DNA of 64,000 nt from F1-120-MAGs238 sp964484185 (GTDB lineage: Bacteria > Planctomycetota > Phycisphaerae > Phycisphaerales > UBA1924), in NCBI GenBank assembly GCA_964484185.1, contig CAZAEQ010000009.1:1-64000 (forward strand), in the 5' to 3' direction. Position numbers and translations under genes: made by a program. The notes under the pieces are model-generated. The model worked only from the letters and a program-made list of their open reading frames with translations, had not been told where the DNA came from and did no database searches. Positions 16,949 through 26,793 of the stretch are shown here, one piece after another. The stretch's first letter is position 1. Each line of letters opens with the position of its first letter.

Positions 16949-17635
16949 TTAACCGCGGCGACGGCTCACCGCAACAAGACCGCCCATTCCCAGCAGCGCG
17001 ACCGCGCCAGGAGTGGGAATCGTCACGCCGGGCGACCCGGTTTCGATGCCGTTGGACGACAGGAACGCGCCATTGGTGCCAGCAACGCTCAGGGTTGAAA
17101 TGACGGGGTAAGCCGGTGCACTGCTGCCCAGGCCAGCGGTGTTGTCGAATGAGAACCCGGTGGTGGAGGGACCGAACTGAACGCCAGTGACGACCGTGCC
17201 GCCAGCGTTGAAGATGATGACAGCGTCGCTGCCGGTGCTGAGACCAACGCCAGAACCGCCATACGCGCCGATTTCAAAGCCAGCGGGAGCGGTGCCGCCG
17301 AACCAGGCATTGATGAACCCAGTCGTGATAGTCGCGTCATTCGATCCAGAGGCGTTACCTTCAAAGAAGATCACAGACTTGCCTGCGGCGATGCTGGTGA
17401 TGCCACGGAATGCGACGGCTGTGGCGAATGCCGCTGAGCTGTCATCGATCTTCCAGCCGGTGATGTCAACGGCGGTTGCGCCGGTGTTTGTCAATTCGAA
17501 CCAGTCGGCGGCGTAGGTGCCGTTGCCGCTGCCTGCGGCGTAGACCTCGGTGATGACGATGCCGGCATTGGCGGAACCGATTGCGACTACTGAAAACGCT
17601 GCCGCGATTGCGGCATGAAACTTGGAACGAAACAT
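16949..17635 (-). CDS. Secreted lamin-tail-domain protein with PEP-CTERM-like tail
   Basis: The 228-residue protein has a signal peptide (MFRSKFHAAIAAAFSVVAIG, cleaved about SANA). A lamin-tail domain follows: IVITEVYAAGSGNGTYAADW, FELTNTGATAVDITGWKIDD and later VIFFEGNASG. The C-terminus is PTPGAVALLGMGGLVAVSRRR plus Gly, a PEP-CTERM-like sorting tail. ATG 17635 has AAGGAGAG eight bases upstream, so the longer open frame (to 17743) is not used. It is likely exported and processed at the envelope. Confidence 0.85.
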   Translation of the reverse strand: MFRSKFHAAIAAAFSVVAIGSANAGIVITEVYAAGSGNGTYAADWFELTNTGATAVDITGWKIDDSSAAFATAVAFRGITSIAAGKSVIFFEGNASGSNDATITTGFINAWFGGTAPAGFEIGAYGGSGVGLSTGSDAVIIFNAGGTVVTGVQFGPSTTGFSFDNTAGLGSSAPAYPVISTLSVAGTNGAFLSSNGIETGSPGVTIPTPGAVALLGMGGLVAVSRRRG

Positions 17636-17880
17636 ATCTCTCTCCTTGGACCTGTGAGGGCCCAGAAACACATACACCCGAAGCGCCCTCTCCCAGATGG
17701 CGGTTCGAATGTGGAACAGAAGATCGTCTGTTTGGAAGTGCAAACCATCAAGAGTGAGGGGTTGAATCGAGGCGAGATTGGCGCGAAGATTGCATTAACA
17801 ATCTAAACACAATCGTAACAATACAGGTGTTTTGACTGCGTGGAATTTCGCTCACTGGTGTCTGCCAGAGACACTTTCGG

Positions 17881-17920
17881 ATAAAAACAAACAAACCCCT
17901 CGACGTGGTCGAGAGGTTTG
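17881..17920 (-). terminator. Terminator behind tRNA-Pro
   Basis: On the minus strand AAACCTCTCGAC pairs with GTCGAGGGGTTT around a short CA/AC loop, followed by TGTTTGTTTTTAT. It lies about a dozen bases after the 3' end of the tRNA. Confidence 0.8.
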
Positions 17921-17932
17921 AGTTTTGAGCAA

Positions 17933-18006
17933 TCGGGGTGACAGGATTCGAACCTGCGACCTTGTGGACCCGAACCACACGCGCTACCAAGCTGCGCTAC
18001 ACCCCG
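17933..18006 (-). tRNA. tRNA-Pro (anticodon CGG)
   Basis: A 74-base cloverleaf on the minus strand: acceptor CGGGGTG (18000-18006) pairs with CACCCCG (17934-17940), discriminator A at 17933. The D arm is GCGCAGCTTGGTAGCGC, the anticodon stem TGTGG/CCACA carries loop TTCGGGT with anticodon CGG, and the T arm is CGCAGGTTCGAATCCTG. It decodes CCG. The CCA end is not encoded. A terminator follows. Confidence 0.95.
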
Positions 18007-18069
18007 GACTAGACTGCAAGTGTCCGCATGCTGGGCGCAAGAGTCAAACTTTGAGGCTTGGAAACAGCC

Positions 18070-18801
18070 TTATGGGCCGTCAATAAACGAGGGTTTTCCG
18101 TTTTCGGCGTAGATATTGTCTTCGCGGGTTTCGGGTTTGCCATCGTCGCCGACTGAATAGAAGTATGGGCGGTTGCCGGTACTTTGCCCGCCATCGGAAT
18201 TGGGAGCAGTGCCAGTCTGGCTGCGTGTGAGTGAGCTCGGACGATATGTTGTGCCCGTCGGCGCTGGCCCATAGGTATCCGCCGGATTTCTGTTCGAATA
18301 CACACCTTGCAGTGTGGGGTGCACATATCGAATCGGGAATCCAAAGGCATCGTTGATGACACGGAAGCCCGGAGCGTCCGTAAATGTGGAATCTGTCACA
18401 ATGAACTTGGGATTGATCTGCTCCAGGACCTTTTTTGCTTCATCTGATTTTGAGGCTTGATAGACAAACCAGGCGCATGAGCTCCCGCGGAGTTCGGATT
18501 GAATGTACTCGTTGCCATTTCCAGGCGGGCCAAGATCGTCCACGATTACCTGTATGAAGTTCGCCGCAGGCGAGAGGTTCACCAGCGGTTTTGGCAGTTC
18601 GTTCTTTTCGCTCATGAGAGCTGTGAGAGCGTTATCGAGAAGAGCGATCGTCTGGATGGTCGCGCTTGTTCTCGCTCCAGCGCGAGCCCTTGCCCCGATG
18701 ACCAAACCGATTGTCATAAGGACCGCGATGATGATCAACACCACCAGCAGTTCGACAAGCGTGAATGCAGCGCGAGTGTTTGGATGAGTCGCTTTACGCA
18801 T
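18070..18801 (-). CDS. Pseudopilin-like protein, GspG type
   Basis: The 243-residue protein has a type IV prepilin N-terminus: basic leader MRKATHPNTRA, then AFTLVELLVVLIIIAVLMTI with Glu at position 5 of the mature helix. The residue before the Phe is Ala, not the usual Gly. The rest is a globular domain with a GspG-like end (FGFPIRYVHP, then PYFYSVGDDGKPETREDNIY). ATG 18801 has AAAGGG nine bases upstream. It stands apart from the pilus operon at 28971-37656 and may be a stand-alone planctomycete pseudopilin. Confidence 0.8.
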   Translation of the reverse strand: MRKATHPNTRAAFTLVELLVVLIIIAVLMTIGLVIGARARAGARTSATIQTIALLDNALTALMSEKNELPKPLVNLSPAANFIQVIVDDLGPPGNGNEYIQSELRGSSCAWFVYQASKSDEAKKVLEQINPKFIVTDSTFTDAPGFRVINDAFGFPIRYVHPTLQGVYSNRNPADTYGPAPTGTTYRPSSLTRSQTGTAPNSDGGQSTGNRPYFYSVGDDGKPETREDNIYAENGKPSFIDGP

Positions 18802-18948
18802 CGATTGACCCTTTGCCAAAATATCAGGACAATACAAAGACACAGCTACCGACCGGTTATCCGGCCTGTCCTAGATGGTACGCGAGCAGGGGCGTTGCTG
18901 ATCCAACAAAACCCTGATCTTCTGCCAAACGGGATTTCCGCTGCCAAA

Positions 18949-21900
18949 TCACAGCATTCCGTCGTCGGGACGCTGTGCTGGCGGCTCACCAAGGCCGCCA
19001 TTGCCGTCAAGGCTGGCCTGGGCTGAAACTGGCCGAGCCATGGGTGGGCGCTGCATTGGAGCGGGCCTTCTGGGTCCGGCACCAAAGTTGAGCTTGGTCT
19101 TGAAGACCAAGTCGGTGATTTTGTCCCGGACGCTGTCGAGCATGGCCCGGAACATGTGCGAGCCTTCGCGCTTGTACTCGATGCGAGGGTCCTGCTGGCT
19201 GAATGCGCGGAAGCCGATCGAGTCGCGCAACTGGTCCATTGCGTAGAGGTGGTCGCGCCAGGAGTTACCCAGAACATCGAGGAATATCTGGCGCTCTTTG
19301 GCGAGGAGTTCAGCACGGAGGATGTTCTCGACGCGGGCCTGAATTGCGTTTGGACGCTCATCGGGCCGGAGGTGCCGCATGTTGTCAGGAAGGCCCACTT
19401 CGAATCGCTTGATCAGATAGGCATCCAGATCGTCATCGGTCTTGCACGCCTGAGCTGCGGCGATTTCCTTTTCCATGACCCGGTCATTGACAAACCTGGT
19501 GTTCGCTTCCAGAAGCTGCGTCCTCACCTTTGCGGGCGTTGACTTGCGCAGTTCATCGGTTGACCAGCCGAGCTGATACTTGCGATTGGCCCAGGTGACC
19601 AATTGTGCGGCGGCCTCATCGCGGGACTGCTGCGCGATCATCATGGTCATCTGCAAGGCGAATTCGACGGGTTCTTCGATCTCGCGCTTGCGGAAGAGTT
19701 CGCGGGCCTTGGACATGAGCAGGCCCAGCGGCGTCTTATCTTCTTCGCCGGGTCTGGGTTTCTCGACGTTGATGGCCGCGAGAATTTCCTGGGGACTTGC
19801 GACGATTCCGTACTTGCGGTTGGCCCATTCGGACAACTGGGTCGCGCCGTAGTCCTTGTGGGTGAAGATTTCGATGCCGGAAAGATCGGCGTTTTGAATC
19901 CGTTCTTCCGCAGCATGGATCAACATCTCCATGACCTTGCGGCGTTCATCAGCGCCACCTACGCGAAGTTCGAGGGGATCGATTTCGACGCCGAACTTGG
20001 TTCTAGCCCAGTTGATAAGGCCGACTGAATCGAAATCGACGGCGACTTCTGATCCTTCGATGGGCATGAATTCGCCCAGTGTGAGCGTGACGTTCTGGCG
20101 TGCATCGTACTTGGCTTCGATCTTCATGAACTCGAGGAGTTCATCAGCTTCGAGGCCGCGGAGTTTTTCGGGCTGAATTGCGACGTCGAGCTTCTGACGG
20201 GCGTATTCGACTGCGCAGACTGAGGCGTAGTCGGGATCAAGATATTCCTTGATCGCGGTACGCACGGAGGATTCGACGAAGTCGAGAAGGAGACCATTGA
20301 CATCGCGGCCTTCAAGGACACGCTGGCGCAGGCCGTAGAAGGTCTGACGCTGATGCTCCATGACTTCATCGTATTCGAGAAGATTTTTGCGGATCTGGAA
20401 GTTGTGCTCTTCGACCTTGCGCTGAGCGCGTTCCACGCTCTTGGAGAGCCAGGGGTGTTCGATCGCGACGCCTTCTTTCATGCCCAGCTTGGCGAGCACG
20501 CTGTTCATGGTGTCGCCGGAGAAGTGCTTCATGAGGCCTTCATCCATGGCGACGTAGAAGCGGGATGAACCCTGGTCACCCTGGCGGCCGGAGCGGCCGC
20601 GGAGCTGATTGTCGATACGGCGGGATTCGTGGCGTTCGGTACCGATGACGTGGAGGCCGCCCATGTCGCCGATGCTGTTGAACCAGCGCATGCGGTGAAG
20701 CAGGCAGCGGCCGCCGGAATCGAGGGCTTCGCGCAATTGATCGACTGAGGCTTTCGCAATTTCGCTGGGGTCAAGAAGTGAGAATTTGGCGGCCCAGGTG
20801 CGGAGCAGCGCAAGTTCAAGCCCCTTGGCATCCATCGCATCGGCCTCGCGGCGATTGATGTTCAATTCAGCGGTTGCAATCTTGCGATAGACCGCTTCGT
20901 GAAGCGTTGCGTCATCGGCATCGAGAGCAACACCAGCGGGCGCGACGCTGCGGCGGAGCCAGTGGTCCATCACCTGTTCGCGATTGAAATTACCGAGCTT
21001 AATATCTGTGCCGCGGCCGGCCATGTTGGTGGCGATCATGACTGCGCCGAGCTGACCAGCGGCCTCGATGATGTGAGCTTCGCGATCGTGCTGCTTGGCG
21101 TTGAGAACCTCGTGCGCAATGCCGTACTTTTCTTTGAGCAGATTGCCGAGCATTTCGCTGTTTTCGACGCTTGTGGTGCCGACGAGGATGGGGCGACCGA
21201 CATCGTGGAACGCTTTGATTTCGTCCACGATGCCGTTCCACTTGTCTTTTTCACGCAGGTAGACCAGATCATCAAAGTCGTTGCGGATCATGGGGCGATT
21301 GGTGGGAATGCTCACGACGTCGAGCTTGTAGATATCGTGGAATTCCTGAGCTTCGGTATCGGCGGTGCCGGTCATACCCGCGAGCTTCTTGTACATCTTG
21401 AAGTAGTTCTGAATGGTGATAGTCGCGATCGTCTGAGTCTCGGGCTTGATCGGGACGCGTTCCTTGCATTCGACTGCCTGGTGGAGACCATCGCTCCACT
21501 GGCGGCCAACCATGGGACGGCCGGTGTTGACATCGACGATGACGATGGTGGGTGTGGGCTGACCGGTCTGCTGATCAGGCTGTTCGGCCACAACGTAGTC
21601 GCGGTCGAGCTGATAGACTGAGTGGGCGCGGATGGACTGCTCGAGCAAGTGAGGCATGTCGATATTTTCACCGACGAAGAAGCTGCCGATGCCGGCGACT
21701 CGCTGGGCTTCAGCGATGCCATCGTGGGTGACATGGGCCTGCTTGCGCTCCATCTTTACTTCGTAGTACTGAGTGTGTGTGGCGCGAGCAGCTTCAAGAC
21801 CTGGAAGAGCTTTCTTTGCTTCTTCGAGTTGCTTCTGCAGGCCCCCCACTCCACCGACCTTGGAGCGGTCGGCGACCTGGCGGATATCGCCTTCAAGACC

Positions 21901-22965
21901 TTTGATTCTGGAGATGCACGCCTGGACCTGTTCGTCGGCCTGTGCCCAGGGGCGGTGCCGTTCCATCAGGTGACGCGCGAGTCGATCGGCGAGTTCGTAG
22001 CGAGGCTCATCTTCGTGGGCGAGACCGGAAATGATGAGCGGCGTGCGAGCTTCATCGATGAGCGTTGAGTCAACTTCGTCGACGATGGCGAAGTGACGCT
22101 TGCGCTGAACCTGTTGCTCGAGAATCGGCTTCATGTTGTCGCGGAGGTAGTCAAATCCGAATTCCGCGGTCGTTCCGTAGACCACATCGCACTTGTACAT
22201 CACGCGCTTCATTTCCTCGGACTGAATGTGTTGAGGATGAATCGCGCCGACGCGGAGGCCCAGACCGTGGAAGAACGGGAAGGTCCAATCGCGGTCGCGC
22301 TGCACGAGGTAGTCGTTGACGGTGACGACGTGGACCTGCATGCGTTCTGCACACGCAAGGTAACAGGCCAGCGGGCCGACGATGGTTTTACCTTCACCGG
22401 TTCGCATTTCCGCGATCTTGCCCTGGTAGAGCACCATGGCACCGATGAGCTGCACATCGAATGGACGAGCCCGGAACGGCGGCTTGGAATCCGGGTACAA
22501 CTCGCGGACCGCATCGTAAAGCTCGTGCGGGATATCGACAAATACATAGGACGGGATTGGCTCTGTGCCGCCCTGGAACTCGCCGACTGGGTCTGCTGGC
22601 GGCGTGGCATTCACCACGTCCATGGTCCTCCGGTAGGCATCCTGGTGAGCCGCGGAGAGGCGTGAGGGATCGAAGTTGAACTTGGCATTGAAGATATTGC
22701 GAATGCCGACATTGCGGTCCATGCCTTCGCGGGCAACGGCGAACGCCTCGACGAGCAGTTCATCGGAGGTCGCGCCGTTATCGTGACGCTTGCGGAATTC
22801 ATCGAGCTTGGCAGTGATCTGTGCGTCCGTCAGTTTGCGCATCTGCGGTTCGAGCGAATTGATCGCCGCAACCTTCTGCATGTACTTCTTGACCCAGCGC
22901 TCGTTGCGGGTACCGATGATCTTGTTCAAAATTGGGCCGACGATGGGGATGTCATAACCTGGCAT
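18949..22965 (-). CDS. secA: Protein translocase ATPase SecA, enlarged
   Basis: At 1338 residues this is about 400 longer than usual SecA. Core motifs are present: MRTGEGKT (187-194), DEVDS (296-300), LAGMTGTADTEAQEF (528-542), IATNMAGRGTDIKLGNF (644-660), and RGRSGRQGDQGSSRF (789-803). A coiled-coil insert lies at about 340-400. The C-terminal third carries a motif of the form WAxRKYGxxxxPxEL at Trp 986, 1047 and 1125, with a related copy at Trp 724. The C-terminal zinc-binding Cys/His tail is missing; it ends in a Pro-rich stretch. SecA drives Sec export at the inner membrane. It is the only gene of its unit. Confidence 0.97.
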   Translation of the reverse strand: MPGYDIPIVGPILNKIIGTRNERWVKKYMQKVAAINSLEPQMRKLTDAQITAKLDEFRKRHDNGATSDELLVEAFAVAREGMDRNVGIRNIFNAKFNFDPSRLSAAHQDAYRRTMDVVNATPPADPVGEFQGGTEPIPSYVFVDIPHELYDAVRELYPDSKPPFRARPFDVQLIGAMVLYQGKIAEMRTGEGKTIVGPLACYLACAERMQVHVVTVNDYLVQRDRDWTFPFFHGLGLRVGAIHPQHIQSEEMKRVMYKCDVVYGTTAEFGFDYLRDNMKPILEQQVQRKRHFAIVDEVDSTLIDEARTPLIISGLAHEDEPRYELADRLARHLMERHRPWAQADEQVQACISRIKGLEGDIRQVADRSKVGGVGGLQKQLEEAKKALPGLEAARATHTQYYEVKMERKQAHVTHDGIAEAQRVAGIGSFFVGENIDMPHLLEQSIRAHSVYQLDRDYVVAEQPDQQTGQPTPTIVIVDVNTGRPMVGRQWSDGLHQAVECKERVPIKPETQTIATITIQNYFKMYKKLAGMTGTADTEAQEFHDIYKLDVVSIPTNRPMIRNDFDDLVYLREKDKWNGIVDEIKAFHDVGRPILVGTTSVENSEMLGNLLKEKYGIAHEVLNAKQHDREAHIIEAAGQLGAVMIATNMAGRGTDIKLGNFNREQVMDHWLRRSVAPAGVALDADDATLHEAVYRKIATAELNINRREADAMDAKGLELALLRTWAAKFSLLDPSEIAKASVDQLREALDSGGRCLLHRMRWFNSIGDMGGLHVIGTERHESRRIDNQLRGRSGRQGDQGSSRFYVAMDEGLMKHFSGDTMNSVLAKLGMKEGVAIEHPWLSKSVERAQRKVEEHNFQIRKNLLEYDEVMEHQRQTFYGLRQRVLEGRDVNGLLLDFVESSVRTAIKEYLDPDYASVCAVEYARQKLDVAIQPEKLRGLEADELLEFMKIEAKYDARQNVTLTLGEFMPIEGSEVAVDFDSVGLINWARTKFGVEIDPLELRVGGADERRKVMEMLIHAAEERIQNADLSGIEIFTHKDYGATQLSEWANRKYGIVASPQEILAAINVEKPRPGEEDKTPLGLLMSKARELFRKREIEEPVEFALQMTMMIAQQSRDEAAAQLVTWANRKYQLGWSTDELRKSTPAKVRTQLLEANTRFVNDRVMEKEIAAAQACKTDDDLDAYLIKRFEVGLPDNMRHLRPDERPNAIQARVENILRAELLAKERQIFLDVLGNSWRDHLYAMDQLRDSIGFRAFSQQDPRIEYKREGSHMFRAMLDSVRDKITDLVFKTKLNFGAGPRRPAPMQRPPMARPVSAQASLDGNGGLGEPPAQRPDDGML

Positions 22966-23113
22966 AGGAGTCTCTGATTTTCTGTTTTATGCCGCCGTAT
23001 AAGGCGGGATGTGCAGCGCGGAAGTCCGCGTGCTTAACGTATTGAATGGACAAGCGGGCAGATTGAAGGGGAAGCGGTCGCCGCGAACATTGGCGGCGAA
23101 TTGCGACAGGTGC

Positions 23114-23452
23114 TCAGCAAGCTGGAGGAGGCAAGGCAATGAGTCCAGCTTTACAGCACGTGGCCAGATCGATCACAACGCCTGATTCAACGGTGGGACC
23201 TGCAACTTGCACCGCCCGCACCGGTGCGACGGAATTATTCAGTTCAATTTCAGTGGAACCAGATTCAGAGGTAGAAGCGGCCTGACGCGAAGAATCGCTC
23301 ACAGAGAAGACTGCGGCGTTCATCGCGGAATGGGCGGCAAGCCTGGTGAAGCCTGCCTGCCATGCCGCGGCGATCGCAAGCGTGAGAGCGACCACCGCCG
23401 CCAAGCCATGGCGGACGTGTTGCTCAGAAGATTTGGTGCGGCCTGATTGCAT
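23114..23452 (-). CDS. Hypothetical protein with one membrane segment
   Basis: The 112-residue protein has a hydrophobic segment at about residues 15-32 (LAAVVALTLAIAAAWQAG) after a short cytoplasmic N-terminus, then a Ser/Glu-rich region. The C-terminus (DLATCCKAGLIALPPPAC) holds three cysteines. No family was recognised. ATG 23452 is chosen; a TTG at 23497 would extend it. There is no strong ribosome-binding site, so it is a moderate call. Confidence 0.45.
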   Translation of the reverse strand: MQSGRTKSSEQHVRHGLAAVVALTLAIAAAWQAGFTRLAAHSAMNAAVFSVSDSSRQAASTSESGSTEIELNNSVAPVRAVQVAGPTVESGVVIDLATCCKAGLIALPPPAC

Positions 23453-23546
23453 TCGGTCTAGAACAATATCGGTGGAATATGGGGACGGGCTGACCAAACA
23501 AGGATAGGTCTTGTTATTGGGTGGATTCCTGAGATCTGGTAAATAA

Positions 23547-23573
23547 CAGGACCCGGCAAAATGCCGGGTCCTG
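23547..23573 (-). terminator. Rho-independent terminator
   Basis: CAGGACCCGGC pairs with GCCGGGTCCTG around a five-base AT-rich loop, 11 bp without mismatch. On the minus strand it is followed by TTATTTACC, and it lies 28 bases after the stop of the large secreted protein gene. Confidence 0.85.
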
Positions 23574-23601
23574 GGTATTACAAGTAGTTATCGAGGTCGT
23601 A

Positions 23602-26109
23602 TCAGCAGTTATCAGAGAATGCTGCCACGAAGTCGAGGTAGTCAAAGAAGTCGATCACCGAGTCGCCGTTAAAGTCGGCAGTCGGGGCATTGGCCGAGAA
23701 GGCACTCACGAAATCGAGGTAGTCGAAGAAGTCGATGATGCCATCGCGGTTGAAGTCGGCAGTCGTGCTGACGAAGAGGTTGAAGTTTCCGGAGAGGCCG
23801 GAGAAACCAGAGACGCGCACAAGGTAGGTGCGACCAGAGACAACACTCCATGTCACGCGTGAAGCGCGATTGAGAGGCAGGCATCCAGTCTCGTTGTAGT
23901 CGTCATTGCAGGCCAATTCGTTAGTCAAGGCGCAATTGTTGGAGAAAATGGTAAGGGAGGTGTCGTAAGAGCTGCCGCATGTATCGGCTTGCGCGGTTCC
24001 AGTGCAAGGAGAAATCCAGCGATACCAGATGTCCAAGGTATCACCACTGGTGCAACTGCTGACATCGGTGCCGGTTGCCAATGTTGTCGAGCCGGCAATG
24101 GTGCCACTGGGAATGGTGATCGCATCGGAGCAGAAATTGTTGGCCGGGCGCACCGTGAGCTGCGCCGGGCGTTGAATGGAGTTGCCGCCGTTGGCGCAAT
24201 CGGAGAACGTGATGTTGGCGTTATAGACACCAACCGCAAGGTTGTTTGCGGAAGCAGCGAGAGAGACTGTCACCAGATCGGTATCTGGATTGTAGAGTTC
24301 GCTTGCGGCGACATTTGATGTCAACCACGATGCGCCATCTGTCACAGTGTAACGAAGGCCGGTTTCACCGTTGTTGGTGAGGGTGAAAACTTCATTCGTC
24401 GGCGAGAACGGACCGCCTCGAGAGCCCTCAGCGGTAAGTCCACCTGCAGCGACAACCAGATTGCCCTGTGTGAACGTGCTAGTCGAGCCAATGTGGGTAT
24501 CCCATCCGCCAGCGAGTCCTCGCATGGCGTTCATCCAGATGCGACTCTTGCTGTTGGTGTTGGCGTTGTAATCATCCCAGTCGAGAGACGCGCCGAAGTA
24601 ATCGCCCCAGCGGAAGCCTGAATAGCTTCCTGTGCCAGCTTCCAGCTGTGTTGAAGAATTCACAAACGCTCCGGCTTCCCACCCTACGTACCGAGCCTCT
24701 GGGAATTGACCTGCGGCCGGACCACAGCGGGTGAATACCCAGAATGCCGTATCCTGATAATCGGCCGCGACACTGGGGAACCAGTAGTAATAGCCAACCG
24801 CACCGAAGTTGCGGTCAAGCAGGACGGTATTGGTTCCGAAGTTGATGTGATAGAGGCGGGCAACTGATCGAGCAACGGTATCGCCAGCCCAGAGATTGGA
24901 TGCATTCAGGCCGGTCGAGAGCATGGTGCCGGTGCCGTTGCGATTGTCATTGACGATCGTTGCAGTCATGAGACGGCAATCGATCGTGTCAAGCGTGCCG
25001 CCACTTGGCTGAATTGCATCAGGCGGAACCGCGTAATCTGCAACTGCGATATCAGTTCCAACGCGAGTGTTGGCGCCGAAAGGATCAGAGATGACCCACT
25101 TGGTGAGCTTATTACCGCCTGTTCGGCGTGAATTCACGAATATAGCAGTTCCGGAATAGGCGTTCTGCTGCTTCACTGCACGAGGTAGACGCATCGGCGA
25201 GCCGTCAGGGTTGTTGAAGTTGAAGTGATCGCGCCGGAACGCGGGGGCTTCGGCATACACCTCAGCCTTGTCCCAGATGACCATTCGACTCCAGCGGAAA
25301 GATGTGCTGGTGAATTGATCACCACCGACATAGAGCATGGTGTTGCTGTAGCCAAGGTCGTAGTAGTCGGGAAAGCTCTCGTTTGCTGTTCCGGCATCCT
25401 GAACCATTTCGAAGGAATAGGAATACCAACCATCAGTGCCAACACCGATTGGACTATTTGATCGACTGATGGCGACAACGAGTTTGCCGTAAGAAGTGAG
25501 TGTCGAGTTCTTGAGGTGCCAGAGCATAACCCACCGGCTGTTCCAGGGGTCGTAGATGATCTTGGGATCGAAGTAGAAATACGTAGTATCGCGGCCAAAC
25601 AGATCGTTCGCGTCGCGCGTGAAAATGACGTTTCCGCACTTGTCGTAGACCGTGTAGTCATCGTTCACAACCTGGCAGACATAGCCGCCGCCAACGGCGA
25701 TGTCAGGATCGGCGGGGTTCCAGCCATTTGCGCCCATACCGGAAAAATCCTGGAAGAGTGCGGGCGCGGCCGGGTTAATGTCGCCAGCTTCGTCAACTGT
25801 TGAAATCGGTTCGTTCTTGCCGCTTGGAACAAAGAGAATCTCGCCGGGGTCCGGCGTCTTGCGGAACTTCTGCTTCACTTTGCGGTCACCCATATCGCCG
25901 TAGCGAATAGGCGGCTGCGCAACGTGCGATTCTGGAAGCGTTGGCGCTGAGCCAAGTTCAGGACGCGGACCCATGTATGGCGGGGCCGGTGGCGCGGTGC
26001 CGCCAGTTGGCGGTGACAGCGGAGCTGTCCCCTGAGCAATACACACGGAGGCAGCGGCAACTGCACATAGCGGCACTGCGGAAACGAACTTGTGAATCAA
26101 CGATCTCAT
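23602..26109 (-). CDS. Large secreted protein with two dockerin-like repeats
   Basis: The 835-residue protein has a signal peptide (about 1-25, ending VCIAQG), then a Pro-rich linker. A large domain with FQDFSGMGANGWNPADPDIA and WFPSVAADYQDTAFWVF resembles repeat-propeller secreted proteins. It is followed by a BACON-like Ig domain (about 590-680) and a pre-peptidase-like beta domain (NNFCSDAITIPSG, DTLDIWYRWISPCTG). Two dockerin-like EF-hand units close it: ADFNRDGIIDFFDYLDFV and ADFNGDSVIDFFDYLDFV. GGAGG lies seven bases before ATG 26109. A terminator follows. Role at the surface is inferred; no catalytic motif is seen. Confidence 0.8.
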   Translation of the reverse strand: MRSLIHKFVSAVPLCAVAAASVCIAQGTAPLSPPTGGTAPPAPPYMGPRPELGSAPTLPESHVAQPPIRYGDMGDRKVKQKFRKTPDPGEILFVPSGKNEPISTVDEAGDINPAAPALFQDFSGMGANGWNPADPDIAVGGGYVCQVVNDDYTVYDKCGNVIFTRDANDLFGRDTTYFYFDPKIIYDPWNSRWVMLWHLKNSTLTSYGKLVVAISRSNSPIGVGTDGWYSYSFEMVQDAGTANESFPDYYDLGYSNTMLYVGGDQFTSTSFRWSRMVIWDKAEVYAEAPAFRRDHFNFNNPDGSPMRLPRAVKQQNAYSGTAIFVNSRRTGGNKLTKWVISDPFGANTRVGTDIAVADYAVPPDAIQPSGGTLDTIDCRLMTATIVNDNRNGTGTMLSTGLNASNLWAGDTVARSVARLYHINFGTNTVLLDRNFGAVGYYYWFPSVAADYQDTAFWVFTRCGPAAGQFPEARYVGWEAGAFVNSSTQLEAGTGSYSGFRWGDYFGASLDWDDYNANTNSKSRIWMNAMRGLAGGWDTHIGSTSTFTQGNLVVAAGGLTAEGSRGGPFSPTNEVFTLTNNGETGLRYTVTDGASWLTSNVAASELYNPDTDLVTVSLAASANNLAVGVYNANITFSDCANGGNSIQRPAQLTVRPANNFCSDAITIPSGTIAGSTTLATGTDVSSCTSGDTLDIWYRWISPCTGTAQADTCGSSYDTSLTIFSNNCALTNELACNDDYNETGCLPLNRASRVTWSVVSGRTYLVRVSGFSGLSGNFNLFVSTTADFNRDGIIDFFDYLDFVSAFSANAPTADFNGDSVIDFFDYLDFVAAFSDNC

Positions 26110-26793
26110 TTTTGGCCTCCTTCAAACAAAACTTTGACCACGTGGCAAAGTGGCGCATTGGCACTTCCTAAATATACAAGCGAGACGATCGATAACACAA
26201 GCCAAATTTTGATAAAGACCTGTGAAGAGTTGCCCGTCGCTGAAAACAAGCGGTAATCGCAGCAGTGCCCCGCAAAGAGGCAGTTCCTGCGCAGCAACGC
26301 TGTTCAGATCAAAAATGACGTCTTAGTTGCTCGATTCGACCGGCGCCGAGTGTTTCGGGGCAACGAAGCGCTGTGCGTGCCAGGCACACTAAAGTTGTTG
26401 GAGCAGCAGCACATTTTGGTTGGCGAGCGCCTTCGTTACCCCCAACAAGCCGGACTGGGAAAAGTCCGCCAGCTTCGAATTCGATCCGAGCTTTGAATAA
26501 TTTACTAGGAATATATTTGCCTTTTGTTAGCATTTGAACCACCACAGAGGATGGAGCCAAAGAAATTCGCGATTGCACTTGCGATTTCAAGTACATGTCG
26601 CATGATCTACGCTTCTCAAAGCTGGCATCTTGGCCCTGTACGATGGCGAAAAACCTGCTTGCCAGCCAACCCCTCACCATCTTCAAGTTCCAATGCGACC
26701 CCTTCAGTCACGTCTTTGAAATTGCAGTTTCATGAACACAAGCGACGCGGGAAAATTCGCAGTACCTACAGTGAGCAAACCGGGGAGCAATTC
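26110..26793. other. Intergenic region between divergent genes
   Basis: About 680 bp separate the divergent secreted-protein gene and purF. Frames on both strands here are open but have no ribosome-binding site, family or plausible composition. An AT-rich block at 26490-26530 (TTTGAATAATTTACTAGGAA then TATATTT) could hold the purF promoter, although the best -35/-10 spacing is poor. No riboswitch was recognised. Confidence 0.4.

Noticed and set aside
26309..26686. 125-codon minus strand frame upstream of purF
   Set aside because: No ribosome-binding site, atypical composition and overlap with the upstream extension of purF; most likely a chance frame in a long intergenic region.
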